A stretch of DNA of 59,908 nucleotides from IMG/VR virus record IMGVR_UViG_3300027773_000007, positions 1 to 59,908 of that record, one strand, 5' to 3'. Shown here piece after piece: positions 30,561 through 38,749 of this stretch. Under the pieces are notes generated by a model, which did no database searches, was not told the DNA's origin, and saw only the letters and a list, made by a program, of their open reading frames with translations. The DNA comes from a virus. A program made the translations under genes and the position numbers. How positions within the stretch are numbered: position 1 is the first letter of the stretch; every line of letters begins with the position of its first letter.

Positions 30561-31604
30561 ATGCAAGGGGCCTTCTTAACGTTGCTGGACCTCGGGCGTC
30601 GGCTCGATCCCGAGGGTCAGATCGACGATATATGCGAAATATTGAGTCAGGCGAACGAGCTCTACGACGACATGGTGTGGCAGGAAGGGAACCTCCCGAC
30701 CGGTCATCGCATGACGCTGCGCACCTCGCTGCCCAGCGGCACCTGGCGCTACCTGAACCAGGGCGTGCAGGTGTCGAAGTCCACCACCGCCCAGATGACG
30801 ATCGGCTGCGGCACGCTCGAAGCCCTCAGCGTCATCGACTACAAGGAGGCGCAGATCTCGGGCGACGTAGCAAAGTTCCGCTACACCGAGGACAATGCCT
30901 TTATGGAGGGCATGTCGCAGCAGGTCGCCAAGACCTTCGTGTACGGAAACGCCACCGTCTCGCCGGCGCAGTTCACCGGCTTTTCGCCGCTGTTCAATAC
31001 CGTGTCCACCGCCAATGCGGCCAACGCGGTCAACGTGCTCGACGGCGGCGGCACGGGCTCGGCGAACACCTCGATCTGGCTCGTCGGCTGGGGCGAGGAC
31101 ACCGCCTTCGGCGTGTTCCCGCGCGGCTCCAAGGCCGGTCTCGTGTTCGAGGACCGCGGCGACGTCGTGCCCGCCTACGACGCCAACGGCAACCCGTTCC
31201 GCGCCTATACGAGCTGGTTCTGTTGGGACGCGGGGCTTGCGGTCAGGGACTGGCGCTATGTCGTGCGCATCGCCAATCTCGACACGACCGCGGCCGGGCT
31301 CGCCGGCTCGAATGCGCCGGACATCTTCGCGCTGCTGTCGAAGGCGGTCGTGCGGCTGCCGCGGATGGCGCGCATGCAGTCCGGCATCACCAAAACCGAC
31401 GCGCCCTCCGAGCCCGCGCTCGGCATCCGGCCGGCGATCTACATGAACCGCACCGCGCGCGAATACGCAGACCTGCAGGCGATCCGCGATCGCAACGTGC
31501 TGCTCGGGCCGAAGGACTACGCCGGCGAGCCGGTGACCAGCTTCCGCGGCATCCCGATCCGCGTGCAGGACACGATCCTGAACACCGAGGCGCGCGTCGT
31601 CTGA
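30561..31604 (+). CDS. Major capsid protein
   Basis: 347 residues with the podophage capsid pattern: ILSQANELYDDMVWQEGNLP, then GTWRYLNQGVQVSKSTTAQM, a central domain, and AREYADLQAIRDRNVLLG near the end. A good ribosome site (AAGGGAG) precedes ATG 30561, fitting high expression. A terminator follows at 31630-31655. Confidence 0.93.
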   Translation: MQGAFLTLLDLGRRLDPEGQIDDICEILSQANELYDDMVWQEGNLPTGHRMTLRTSLPSGTWRYLNQGVQVSKSTTAQMTIGCGTLEALSVIDYKEAQISGDVAKFRYTEDNAFMEGMSQQVAKTFVYGNATVSPAQFTGFSPLFNTVSTANAANAVNVLDGGGTGSANTSIWLVGWGEDTAFGVFPRGSKAGLVFEDRGDVVPAYDANGNPFRAYTSWFCWDAGLAVRDWRYVVRIANLDTTAAGLAGSNAPDIFALLSKAVVRLPRMARMQSGITKTDAPSEPALGIRPAIYMNRTAREYADLQAIRDRNVLLGPKDYAGEPVTSFRGIPIRVQDTILNTEARVV

Positions 31605-31629
31605 CCGGCGCAAGCCGCCAATCCTTTGA

Positions 31630-31655
31630 GCCGCCCGCGGGCGGCTTTGTCTTTT
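31630..31655 (+). terminator. Rho-independent terminator after the capsid gene
   Basis: GCCGCCCGCGGGCGGC (31630-31645) folds into a perfect stem, followed by TTTGTCTTTT. It probably trims the capsid message or partly attenuates downstream expression. Confidence 0.8.
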
Positions 31656-31671
31656 GTGAGGAGATCCGATC

Positions 31672-32181
31672 GTGATCTTGGATTCTCAGAGCACGTTCTC
31701 GCTCAACCAGGCGCTGGCGATCTCGTCGGCGACGCCCTCGACCAACATCATCGACCTCGCCGGCACCGGCGCCGGCAACCCGCCGTCCGGAACCTTCGGT
31801 ACCGGCGCCGTCTTCGGCGAGGACGTCGGCGAGGGCCGGCCGCTGCGCGTCTTCTGCCTCGTCGGCACCGCCTTTGCCGGCGGCACGTCGCTGAACGTCA
31901 GCTTCCAGGGCGCGCCGGACAACGGCTCGAACCAGCCCGGCACCTACACGACCTTTGCCGAAACCGGCGCGATCCCGACCGCCTCGCTGACCGCGGGCGC
32001 GCGCATCGGCACCTTCGACGTGCCGCGCTCGCTGCCGGACGGCGCGCTCGTGCGCTTTGTGCGGCTCCTCTACACGCCGGCCGGCACGTTCACCGCGGGC
32101 AGCATCGCCTTCGCCGGCATCGTGCTCGATCCGGACGAGTTCATGGGTAAGTACTATCCGAGTGGATTTTCGGTTGCTTGA
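31672..32181 (+). CDS. Bbp16-like capsid cement protein
   Basis: 169 residues from GTG 31672 (ribosome site GAGGAG). MILDSQSTFSLNQALAISSA, then STNIIDLAGTG...VGEGRPLRVF and DVPRSLPDGALVRFVRLLY are the Bbp16 pattern of BPP-1-like phages, a decoration protein on the capsid surface. Confidence 0.82.
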   Translation: MILDSQSTFSLNQALAISSATPSTNIIDLAGTGAGNPPSGTFGTGAVFGEDVGEGRPLRVFCLVGTAFAGGTSLNVSFQGAPDNGSNQPGTYTTFAETGAIPTASLTAGARIGTFDVPRSLPDGALVRFVRLLYTPAGTFTAGSIAFAGIVLDPDEFMGKYYPSGFSVA

Positions 32182-32191
32182 GGCATAGCCG

Positions 32192-32845
32192 ATGCAATCG
32201 CAACGCCACGGGCCGCCGAACGAAACGGCGGCCGTCGTCCCCGGCAAGCCGCCGGCGCCGGGCCGCGATTACGACGAGGCCTTGGGCGGCGCGGTCGGCC
32301 TCAACCCCGCGGCCTTCGCCGACCAGCTTGCCGCCGCCATCGCCTCCCTGACGCAGGCCAATGCGTCCGGCCCGAAGTCCGTGCCGCCGGCCCTCTTGCG
32401 CCAGCGCGCCAAGGCGCATGCTGAGATGCTGGAGCTGCTCGAAGAGCTGCGCGAGAAGGGCGAGGTCCCGCTCTACGAACTGCGGGCCGACTTCTTCTGC
32501 GACGACGTGCTCGTGCCGCAGGGCAGGCGCATCCGCTATCCCGAAATCCCGAACGAGGCGATGGAGCCGAAGAACGAGGCCGCGCGCCGCGTCATGGCGC
32601 TCTACATGCGCTCGATCGGTGGGCGCACGCCGGACCTCGCCGACCAGTCCTACGAAGCCTATCTGCGCCGCCCGCGGCTCGCGCAGGTCATCGGCGAGGA
32701 AGCGACCGTCTCGCCGCTCGGGCGCCCCGGCACGCTTGCCGCCGCCAAGGTGCAGGTGCTGGAAGACGAGGACAAGCCGGCCGAGCCGCAGGTCTATCTC
32801 GGCCCGCGCCGCGTCCACGGCACGGCGCCCGTCGAGCGGCCCTGA
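32192..32845 (+). CDS. Hypothetical structural-region protein
   Basis: 217 residues. The core LYELRADFFCDDVLVPQGRR followed by RIRYPEIPNEAMEPKNEAAR is distinct and acidic; the C-terminus is proline-rich. It sits between cement and head-completion genes; not recognised. Confidence 0.6.
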   Translation: MQSQRHGPPNETAAVVPGKPPAPGRDYDEALGGAVGLNPAAFADQLAAAIASLTQANASGPKSVPPALLRQRAKAHAEMLELLEELREKGEVPLYELRADFFCDDVLVPQGRRIRYPEIPNEAMEPKNEAARRVMALYMRSIGGRTPDLADQSYEAYLRRPRLAQVIGEEATVSPLGRPGTLAAAKVQVLEDEDKPAEPQVYLGPRRVHGTAPVERP

Positions 32846-32848
32846 GCG

Positions 32849-33211
32849 ATGGGCATTCCCGCGCCCGGCGGCGTCGACCAGGCGAACCAAGTCCTCGGCG
32901 GCCAGTTCACCGCCGCCGGCCAGTCGCAGACCATCCTGCTCTACGGCGCGTTCAACGTGTCGATCTGGGGCACCTTCTCGGGCACGGTGCAGTTGCAGCG
33001 CAGCTTCGACGGCGGTACGACCTGGATTATGCGCACCATTGATGCCACCGGGCAGCCAGCATCCTTTACCGCTCCGACATCGATCATCGTCAACGAGCCC
33101 GAGCGCGGCGTGCTGTATCAGCTCGCCTGCACAACCTATACGAGCGGCACGATCAGTTATCGCCTGAGCGCCACCGGCGCGGCGGCGATGACATGGGCGC
33201 CGCCCTCCTAG
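32849..33211 (+). CDS. Beta-rich structural protein
   Basis: 120 residues, all-beta pattern (FNVSIWGTFSGTVQLQRSFD, GGTTWIMRTIDATG), as in small virion decoration or tail proteins of podophages. Its last 59 bases are antisense to the secreted-protein gene. Confidence 0.62.
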   Translation: MGIPAPGGVDQANQVLGGQFTAAGQSQTILLYGAFNVSIWGTFSGTVQLQRSFDGGTTWIMRTIDATGQPASFTAPTSIIVNEPERGVLYQLACTTYTSGTISYRLSATGAAAMTWAPPS

Positions 33212-33500
33212 GTCGGCGGTCGAACTCGTCGAGCGCCGCCCCGGTCTCGTTGTTGGTCAGCGCCGCGCCATCGGCGCCGGCCTGCGCCGGATTAATGCTC
33301 ATGTCGATCTCGGACCGGGTGAGATCCTCGCCGTCGGTTCGCGCCTGATCGAGCGCCGCCCCGTAATCCAGATCGTCTGCGGACGCCTGTGACAACGGCG
33401 AATGATCGGCGCAACCGAGGTAATCGGGGCAGGCATGCCCCTGCGGCACCGAGGCAAGCAGAGCGCCACACAGAACGGCGCCCATCAAGGCAAGCTTCAC
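33153..33500 (-). CDS. Secreted protein on the opposite strand (moron)
   Basis: 115 residues from GTG 33500-33498, with an AGAGGGAG ribosome site just upstream. A clear signal peptide (KLALMGAVLCGALLASVPQG, cleavage near HA-C) is followed by CPDYLGCADHSPLSQASADD, then an acidic stretch. It is encoded against all neighbours in an otherwise empty 380-base gap, the usual position of a lysogenic conversion gene. A role in superinfection exclusion or the host envelope is possible. Confidence 0.6.
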   Translation of the reverse strand: MKLALMGAVLCGALLASVPQGHACPDYLGCADHSPLSQASADDLDYGAALDQARTDGEDLTRSEIDMSINPAQAGADGAALTNNETGAALDEFDRRPRRAAPMSSPPRRWRSGDN

Positions 33501-33594
33501 GCTCTTCTTCTCCCTCTGGCCGCATCCCTCACGGCGCAGGAGAGGTGCGCGCGCGACATCATCGCCACAAGCGGAACACAGGAGGAACACTGAT

Positions 33595-33939
33595 ATGAAA
33601 GAGGGTAAACAGCGGCTGTGGCCGTGGAAGCTGGCGATCCTGTTGCTGATCGCCTTCGACTTCCTCACGCCGCAATCCGGGCTGCTCCGGGGCCTGGAGG
33701 TCGCGGCGGCGCAAACCGTCTATCCGCTGATCGCGAGCATGACCGGCAACGAGCTGGTCGAACTCTATACCGCGACCGGGCTGCATGTTTTCGCCAGTGC
33801 CAGCCAGCTCGCCAATACCGCGACGGCGCCCGCCAACCTGACCTCGCTGAAATTCAGCAGCCTGCCGAGCGGCACGGCGGTCACCTACGCCTGTTTCACA
33901 TCGAGCGGGCAACTGATCTCGTCGGCGGCCGCGTGTTGA
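33595..33939 (+). CDS. Small exported or membrane-anchored protein
   Basis: 114 residues. A hydrophobic N-terminus (WKLAILLLIAFDFL) then a small polar domain (VYPLIASMTGNELVELYTAT) ending in AAAC. Ribosome site AGGAGG lies upstream of ATG 33595. The signal is unusual for a late-gene product; it resembles N-terminal parts of the two spike-like proteins. Confidence 0.58.
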   Translation: MKEGKQRLWPWKLAILLLIAFDFLTPQSGLLRGLEVAAAQTVYPLIASMTGNELVELYTATGLHVFASASQLANTATAPANLTSLKFSSLPSGTAVTYACFTSSGQLISSAAAC

Positions 33940-33940
33940 T

Positions 33941-34138
33941 ATGCCCTCCTCTTCCGGTCGTCAGCACCGCTTCATGGAGATGATCGCCCACGATCCGGAG
34001 GCGGCCAAGCGTGCCGGAGTGCCGCAATCGGTCGGCGAGGAGTTCGTGAAGGCCGATCAGAAAGCTGGCAAGCACTTCAAGGGGCCGACACGGGCCGAAC
34101 GAGCCGCACGCCGCTATGGCAAAACTCGCAAAAGCTGA
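33941..34138 (+). CDS. Small conserved phage protein
   Basis: 65 residues, basic (SSGRQHRFMEMIAHDPEAAK, then AGVPQSVGEEFVKAD). This RQ.RFM...SVGEEFVKAD layout is common in podophages between capsid and tail genes; function unknown. Overlaps the next gene by 23 bases. Confidence 0.62.
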   Translation: MPSSSGRQHRFMEMIAHDPEAAKRAGVPQSVGEEFVKADQKAGKHFKGPTRAERAARRYGKTRKS

Positions 34139-34322
34139 CGTCGGCTTCGAGCATCCCGCCCAAGGCCCGAACCACTGCGGCCTGTGCCGGCATTTTGAAC
34201 CGCCGCACACCTGCGCGATCGTCGCCGGCCGGATCGATCCGGGCGACTGGTGCAAGCGGTTCGAGAAGAGCCGCGCCCGCGCCCGCTACCGTAAGCCGGC
34301 GTCCCCGCGGAGGCGGGGATGA
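34116..34322 (+). CDS. HiPIP-like four-cysteine protein with repeat-derived end
   Basis: 68 residues. Cys pattern CGLCRHFEPPHTC...GDWC (CxxC-x8-C-x12-C) resembles high-potential iron-sulphur-type phage proteins. The C-terminus KPASPRRRG is read from a host-type repeat (CCCCGCGGAGGCGGGG, 34303-34318), so the original end was lost or extended. Role unknown. Confidence 0.6.
   Translation: MAKLAKADVGFEHPAQGPNHCGLCRHFEPPHTCAIVAGRIDPGDWCKRFEKSRARARYRKPASPRRRG
34303..34318. repeat. Short palindromic repeat at a gene end
   Basis: CCCCGC (34303-34308) and GCGGGG (34313-34318) around GGAG, followed by ATGACCGG. This GTCCCCGC...GCGGGGATGAC form is a common interspersed repeat of proteobacterial genomes. 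It supplies both the stop of one gene and the ATG (34319) of the next. Confidence 0.7.
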
Positions 34323-34627
34323 CCGGCCCCACGCTCATCGACATGGCAAGGAGGCCGACCGTGGCCGAAGGCAAGCGCAAGCATCGCTGGGTGAAGAAGA
34401 AGGACTGGAACCCGGGCGGCAAGAAAGGGAAGCTGCACCGCGAACTCGGCATTCCCGAAGACGAAACGATCCCGAAGGAGCGCCTCGAACAGGCGACGCG
34501 CTCGCGCAATCCCGAGATCCGCCGCGACGCGATCCGGGCCGAGACGATGGAGCATTGGCATCACGGCAAGGCCCATCGTCGCTACAGCCGGCCGAAAGCC
34601 TCGGTCGCGCACCGCATAGGAGCATAA
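34319..34627 (+). CDS. Small basic conserved phage protein
   Basis: 102 residues from ATG 34319 (ATGA) or 94 from MARRPT. RKHRWVKKKDWNPGGKKGKL, then HRELGIPEDETIPKERLEQA is a distinctive basic sequence found in podophage morphogenesis regions. The start may have been set by the repeat insertion just upstream. Confidence 0.6.
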   Translation: MTGPTLIDMARRPTVAEGKRKHRWVKKKDWNPGGKKGKLHRELGIPEDETIPKERLEQATRSRNPEIRRDAIRAETMEHWHHGKAHRRYSRPKASVAHRIGA

Positions 34628-34631
34628 GGAC

Positions 34632-35147
34632 ATGGCAGAGGGAATGAGCCGCGAGGAGCGGGCGCGCGGCCGCTACGGCGACGACAAGGACGGCAAGACG
34701 GTCGAGACCCGCCGCACCGAGACGCAGAAGCCCGACGCGTCCGGCGGCTTCCGCGCCCGGCACGCCACCGAGCGGGCCGAGATGGAAGGCCGCCACGAGG
34801 CCGAGCGGATCGCCCAGCACCGCGAACATCGCGACGAGCATCGGACGCTGCACGAGCGGCACGAGAAGGAGCACGAGGCCGCGACCACGCATCGCCAGGT
34901 CGTGCATCTGCACCGCCGCCACGAGCACGAGCGCCACAACCTGCACCGCGAGCACCATGCCGAGCATCACGAGCTGCGCCATCGGCACGAGCGCGAGCGG
35001 GCCATGCTGCACCAGCGCCACGAGGCCGACCTGCAGGACGCCGAAGAGGGCGAGGAGATGTCGCGGGGCGGCTCCGGCGAGGGCGGCGCACCCGCACAGC
35101 CCGCCCTCGCACAGTCGGCGCCCGCGGCCGGCGGCGAGGAGGAATAG
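34632..35147 (+). CDS. Histidine/glutamate-rich coiled-coil protein
   Basis: 171 residues. Residues about 45-135 are almost only H, E, R with A/L (for example HEHERHNLHREHHAEHHELR), predicted to be a long charged helix able to bind divalent metals. The tail is Gly/Ala-rich and acidic. It lies just before the capsid staple gene. A virion-internal or assembly role is possible. Confidence 0.6.
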   Translation: MAEGMSREERARGRYGDDKDGKTVETRRTETQKPDASGGFRARHATERAEMEGRHEAERIAQHREHRDEHRTLHERHEKEHEAATTHRQVVHLHRRHEHERHNLHREHHAEHHELRHRHERERAMLHQRHEADLQDAEEGEEMSRGGSGEGGAPAQPALAQSAPAAGGEEE

Positions 35148-35150
35148 GCC

Positions 35151-35483
35151 GTGGCCTTCCGCCATATGGTGTCGATGAAGCGCACGCCGGCCGAGCGGGC
35201 GGAGCGCTTGGCGCAGATGAATGCCCCGACCGTCACGCCGGACGAGTACCCGTTCGGCCTGTCCATCTGCTTCGACGAAAACGATCTCGAAAAGCTGGAT
35301 CTGGACGACGAGGACGTCGAGGTCGGCGACTACCTGCACCTCTTCGCGATGGCGAAGGTGACGAACGTCTCGAAGAGCCAGGGGCCGGATGGCACGCCGC
35401 ATTGCCGGATAGAAATGGTGCTGGCGCGCATAGCGGTCGAAGACGAAGACCTCGAAGAGGCTCCCGACGATGACGACGATTGA
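35151..35483 (+). CDS. Capsid staple protein
   Basis: 110 residues from GTG 35151. VSMKRTPAERAERLAQMNAP, then DEYPFGLSICFDENDLEKL and VGDYLHLFAMAKVTNVSKSQ follow the staple protein family of BPP-1-like podophages, which pins capsid subunits together. The C-terminus is very acidic (EEAPDDDDD). Overlaps the next gene by 14 bases. Confidence 0.78.
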   Translation: MAFRHMVSMKRTPAERAERLAQMNAPTVTPDEYPFGLSICFDENDLEKLDLDDEDVEVGDYLHLFAMAKVTNVSKSQGPDGTPHCRIEMVLARIAVEDEDLEEAPDDDDD

Positions 35484-35679
35484 GGCCGTACGCGCGGAGG
35501 CGAGTATCCCCGGCCTGTCCGAAGCCGAAGCGGCGGCCATTCTCAATCCGCCCACTCTCCCCGCGCCGCCGCCAACCGTGCACATCGGCCCCGAGCTTTC
35601 CGACCGCCGCAGCCACGTCGAGCGCTTGAACCCGGGCGACAACCCGGCCGACGGCACCGGCACCGGAATCCCCCATTGA
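35470..35679 (+). CDS. Hypothetical small protein
   Basis: 69 residues, proline-rich middle (NPPTLPAPPPTVHIGPELSD). Overlaps both neighbours by 14 and 4 bases. Family not recognised. Confidence 0.5.
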   Translation: MTTIEAVRAEASIPGLSEAEAAAILNPPTLPAPPPTVHIGPELSDRRSHVERLNPGDNPADGTGTGIPH

Positions 35680-36026
35680 GCGTGCCGCTGTCGGGAAATG
35701 CCGGCACCTTCATCGAGGTGCTGACCAACCCGCGCGTCTCCTCGCCGATCGTCTATCCGATCATGCTCGGCACGACCTCGGTGCAGATCGTCGGCCAGAA
35801 CCTGACACGCGCCGGCATCACCTTCGCTAACCCCGGCACCGTGACGGTCTATGTCTGCCCGGCACTCGACAACAACGGCAATGCGGTGAGCGCTGGCGGG
35901 GCCGGCTCGATTCCGATCGCCCCCGGCACCTATTTCAGCCTCGTCGGACAGTGCGGCTGCGCCTGGAATGCGGCGGCCGCGAGCGGCTCCAATAATCCCT
36001 TTACGGTCTTGGAATTTCTTGGCTAG
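35676..36026 (+). CDS. Small beta-rich structural protein
   Basis: 116 residues from TTG 35676. Beta pattern (SVQIVGQNLTRAGITFANPG, TVTVYVCPALDNNGNAV) like small virion surface or adaptor proteins. Its stop lies inside the promoter of the following endonuclease gene, so the endonuclease inserted exactly behind it. Confidence 0.58.
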   Translation: MSVPLSGNAGTFIEVLTNPRVSSPIVYPIMLGTTSVQIVGQNLTRAGITFANPGTVTVYVCPALDNNGNAVSAGGAGSIPIAPGTYFSLVGQCGCAWNAAAASGSNNPFTVLEFLG

Positions 36027-36111
36027 CGCCATGATTCTAGTACAATGCGCGGCGGGCCGAAAGTGCGACCTTCCGACCCGCCACTTGCCACCGATCTGTA
36101 GGAGCAGACCG
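36019..36111 (+). promoter_or_regulatory. Promoter-hairpin leader of HNH endonuclease 1
   Basis: -35 TTGGCT (36019-36024), 16-base spacer, -10 TACAAT (36041-36046) followed by GCG; then GGCGGG (36051-36056) pairs with CCCGCC (36077-36082), then CTTGCCA, and GGAG at 36101 before ATG 36112. The same order occurs before the second HNH gene at 41083-41153, marking a shared mobile leader. Confidence 0.62.
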
Positions 36112-36675
36112 ATGACCAAAGATGATTGTGAATCCCAAAAGCCGACCGCGCAAGAGCGAAGGCGCGCATATCATCGGGCATATATGAGGGGCTGGAATGC
36201 CCGCCACCGCGAACTTGTAAAAGAACGAAAGCGCGCCTGGTACGCAGCCAACAGGGAACAGATAAACGAGCAAAGCCGCATCAAATATGCGGCCAACCCA
36301 GAGCCAAAACGTAATTACGCGCGTGTTTATCGGGCGACTTTCCCTGAGCGCGTTCGGGAATATAAACGCGAATGGGTCCAGGACAATCCTGATAGAATTA
36401 AGGCGCAATCGCAGCGCCGCCGCGCCCTCAAGCGGGCTGCTCTTGGTAAATTTACGGCCGCGGATTGGCGAGCCCTCATTGCTCGGTCGCCCCGATGTTA
36501 TTGGTGCGGGAAACCTTGGACCAAGACTCGGCGCCCGACGCACGATCATATTATCCCGCTTGCAAGGGGCGGGTCGAATACCATTGAGAACAGCGTGTGC
36601 GCCTGCAGGAGCTGCAATTGCAGCAAGAAAGACAGACCGCTCGATCCGGTCACGGGACAGGGGCTTTTGCTATGA
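36112..36675 (+). CDS. HNH homing-type endonuclease 1
   Basis: 187 residues from ATG 36112. A long basic helical region (residues about 15-115, with YHRAYMRGWNARHRELVKER) is followed by an HNH domain: CYWCGKPW, RRPTHDHIIPLARGGSN, then ENSVCACRSCNCSK. Clearly less GC-rich than neighbours. The stop overlaps the start of the spike gene (ATGA), so the insertion displaced that gene's own ribosome site. Probably a free-standing mobile nuclease. Confidence 0.85.
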   Translation: MTKDDCESQKPTAQERRRAYHRAYMRGWNARHRELVKERKRAWYAANREQINEQSRIKYAANPEPKRNYARVYRATFPERVREYKREWVQDNPDRIKAQSQRRRALKRAALGKFTAADWRALIARSPRCYWCGKPWTKTRRPTHDHIIPLARGGSNTIENSVCACRSCNCSKKDRPLDPVTGQGLLL

Positions 36676-38732
36676 CGTGGGTTAGGAAAGCCGCGCGTCT
36701 GTGGGCCGCCCTCGCCGCGGCCCTGATTTTTGCGCCCGCTGCCGTCGGCCTGGCGCAGGCCGTCATGCAGCAGCTCGGGCCGGTGACGAACGGTCATCTG
36801 CTGATGGGCGTCGGCAATGGCCAGCTCATGGACGCCGGCGGTCCCTCGCAGATGAACCAGCCGCCGCAGAACAGCGCGTTGCCCGGCACGCGGCCCACGG
36901 GGCTCGGCATCGTCAACTCGGGTCTCGGGAACTGCCAGTGGAGCGCCTATGCGAGCGGCCCGTACACGCAATTCTGCTGGGGCTTCGACGGCAACGGCAA
37001 TGCGCTGCTCAGCGTCTCCGGCCTCGGCGGCACGCTGGCACCAAGCTTCAACATCAATCTGAACGGCACGACCTATCCATTCCCCGGCGCCGGCAATGGC
37101 AACGTCATCGCGCCGACATCGCCATTTCCCGCCGCTGGCGATGCCGCCGTCTGGAACGGGTCGACCGCAGTTCGCGACGGCACGGGCCTATCGTTTTCTG
37201 CGACCGATCCGACGTTGTCGGGATATGCCTCATGGTCATCTTCAGTTCCTTTCTATCCCGGGAAGGTGAAATACGAGCCAGCCTGTACCGGCCTCGCTGC
37301 GCATGACGACGCGATTGTCACCGACGCATTCACATGGGCCGCCGCCAACAGCGGCAAGGCCGTCCTCTCGGGCGCCACATGCGCGTTCACAACTCCGGTT
37401 GCCGCCGCCACATCGGGCGGTGTTAACGGCGCGACGGTGGATGCCTCCGGCGCAGCCCTCGTCTACAGCGGCGCATCGACCACGACGGATTTGATTAAAT
37501 TCGGGGCCGACACTCCTTCCGCTCTGTCCTATCGCAATACATTCGAGAACTTCCGCCTGTCGTCATCGGTAACAATGGGCGGAGGTTATGCCTTCCGCTT
37601 GATCGGGTGCATGAATTGCACTGTCCAAAACGTCATAATCGGCGATGATGCGGTCCAAGGGGCCGGCAAGGACTACAACGGCCTTGGTCTCCAGTCGGAC
37701 AACTCTCCGAACATCATTAACGTCTCGTCGTCGGCGATCAATGACGCCGTCGATGTCTGGTCGCCCGATGCGCAGCCAAACCCATCCGTCAGCAACACCT
37801 TTATCGGTGGCACCTTCGCACATTCTGCGGTCGGCCTCAGATTGGGCGGCGGCGGCAACGCCATAATCGTCAACAGCGATATCCTGTTGAACGGGGTTAA
37901 CGTCCAGGCCGATAACACTCTGTCCAGCGTCCCCAATGCGCAATTGGTTCTGCAAGATCCGTCCGCATTGGACACGGCCACGAATTACAACGTGCTGATA
38001 AACGAGGCCGTCGCGCAATCTTCTCAGCAGATCGTCCTCGATGGCTGGGACAGCAACTCGCAAGGGGCCGCCAATGTCCGCATACAACAATGCCCGAATT
38101 GCCAGATATCTATAGCTGGGCAAACGATTTACGCCTCCGGCTACGGGATCGAGATCGACGACGCGACAGCGCAGGTTCAGGTTGGCGGCTGGTTCACCAA
38201 TAACGGGGGGCCAAGCGGCGCCGACGTGTATTGCAGCGCGTCGATGAATCAGCGCATCGCGGCAACCTTTTTCCCCTATACCACCCGCCCGAACGTAAAA
38301 GGAGCCTGCGTTAATCAGGCAGTCAACACCGGATTCGCCACCACCGCTTCGCCGCCCGGAACTTCGTCGACGACATTCGTAATGACGGGGCTCGCAATGA
38401 GCCTAATCCCGCAATATACCGGGACGGTGATCGTGAATATCTGCGGGCAGGCGGCGAACGCGGTTTCGGGCGCCGGCGGCAATTTGCAGATCTATTATGG
38501 CACCGGGGCTGCCCCCACCAATGGTGCTGCGGTGACCGGGACCGCCGCGCCCTATTCCACGTCGATGGTCAGCCCGGTGGCGAGCGGGAATGAGCCTTAT
38601 TGTCTGATGGGCCGCCTCACGGGGCTGACGGACGGCACGGCATATTGGTTCGATGTGGCGCAGGCCAGCAGCGCCGCAGGCGATGCGTTCACTCAGCACA
38701 ACGTTTCAGGCACAGTGCAGGAGCTGCATTGA
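36672..38732 (+). CDS. Spike-like beta-helix protein with signal peptide
   Basis: 686 residues from ATG 36672. An N-terminal signal (AARLWAALAAALIFAPAAVG) precedes a repeat-rich region (GPVTNGHLLMGVGNGQLMDA). The stretch from residue about 180 to 530 looks like a parallel beta-helix of the pectate-lyase type (IDASGAALVYSGA, CTVQNVIIGDD, NTFIGGTFAHSAVGLRLGGG). The C-terminus is a separate beta domain. It could degrade or bind host polysaccharide. An export signal is unexpected on a virion protein. Confidence 0.72.
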   Translation: MTWVRKAARLWAALAAALIFAPAAVGLAQAVMQQLGPVTNGHLLMGVGNGQLMDAGGPSQMNQPPQNSALPGTRPTGLGIVNSGLGNCQWSAYASGPYTQFCWGFDGNGNALLSVSGLGGTLAPSFNINLNGTTYPFPGAGNGNVIAPTSPFPAAGDAAVWNGSTAVRDGTGLSFSATDPTLSGYASWSSSVPFYPGKVKYEPACTGLAAHDDAIVTDAFTWAAANSGKAVLSGATCAFTTPVAAATSGGVNGATVDASGAALVYSGASTTTDLIKFGADTPSALSYRNTFENFRLSSSVTMGGGYAFRLIGCMNCTVQNVIIGDDAVQGAGKDYNGLGLQSDNSPNIINVSSSAINDAVDVWSPDAQPNPSVSNTFIGGTFAHSAVGLRLGGGGNAIIVNSDILLNGVNVQADNTLSSVPNAQLVLQDPSALDTATNYNVLINEAVAQSSQQIVLDGWDSNSQGAANVRIQQCPNCQISIAGQTIYASGYGIEIDDATAQVQVGGWFTNNGGPSGADVYCSASMNQRIAATFFPYTTRPNVKGACVNQAVNTGFATTASPPGTSSTTFVMTGLAMSLIPQYTGTVIVNICGQAANAVSGAGGNLQIYYGTGAAPTNGAAVTGTAAPYSTSMVSPVASGNEPYCLMGRLTGLTDGTAYWFDVAQASSAAGDAFTQHNVSGTVQELH

Positions 38733-38749
38733 GAACCCGCGCCCCCGAT

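Noticed and set aside
34335-36119. 594-codon minus-strand frame across several small head genes
   Set aside because: It runs antisense to five coupled genes including the staple protein; composition is typical of a shadow.
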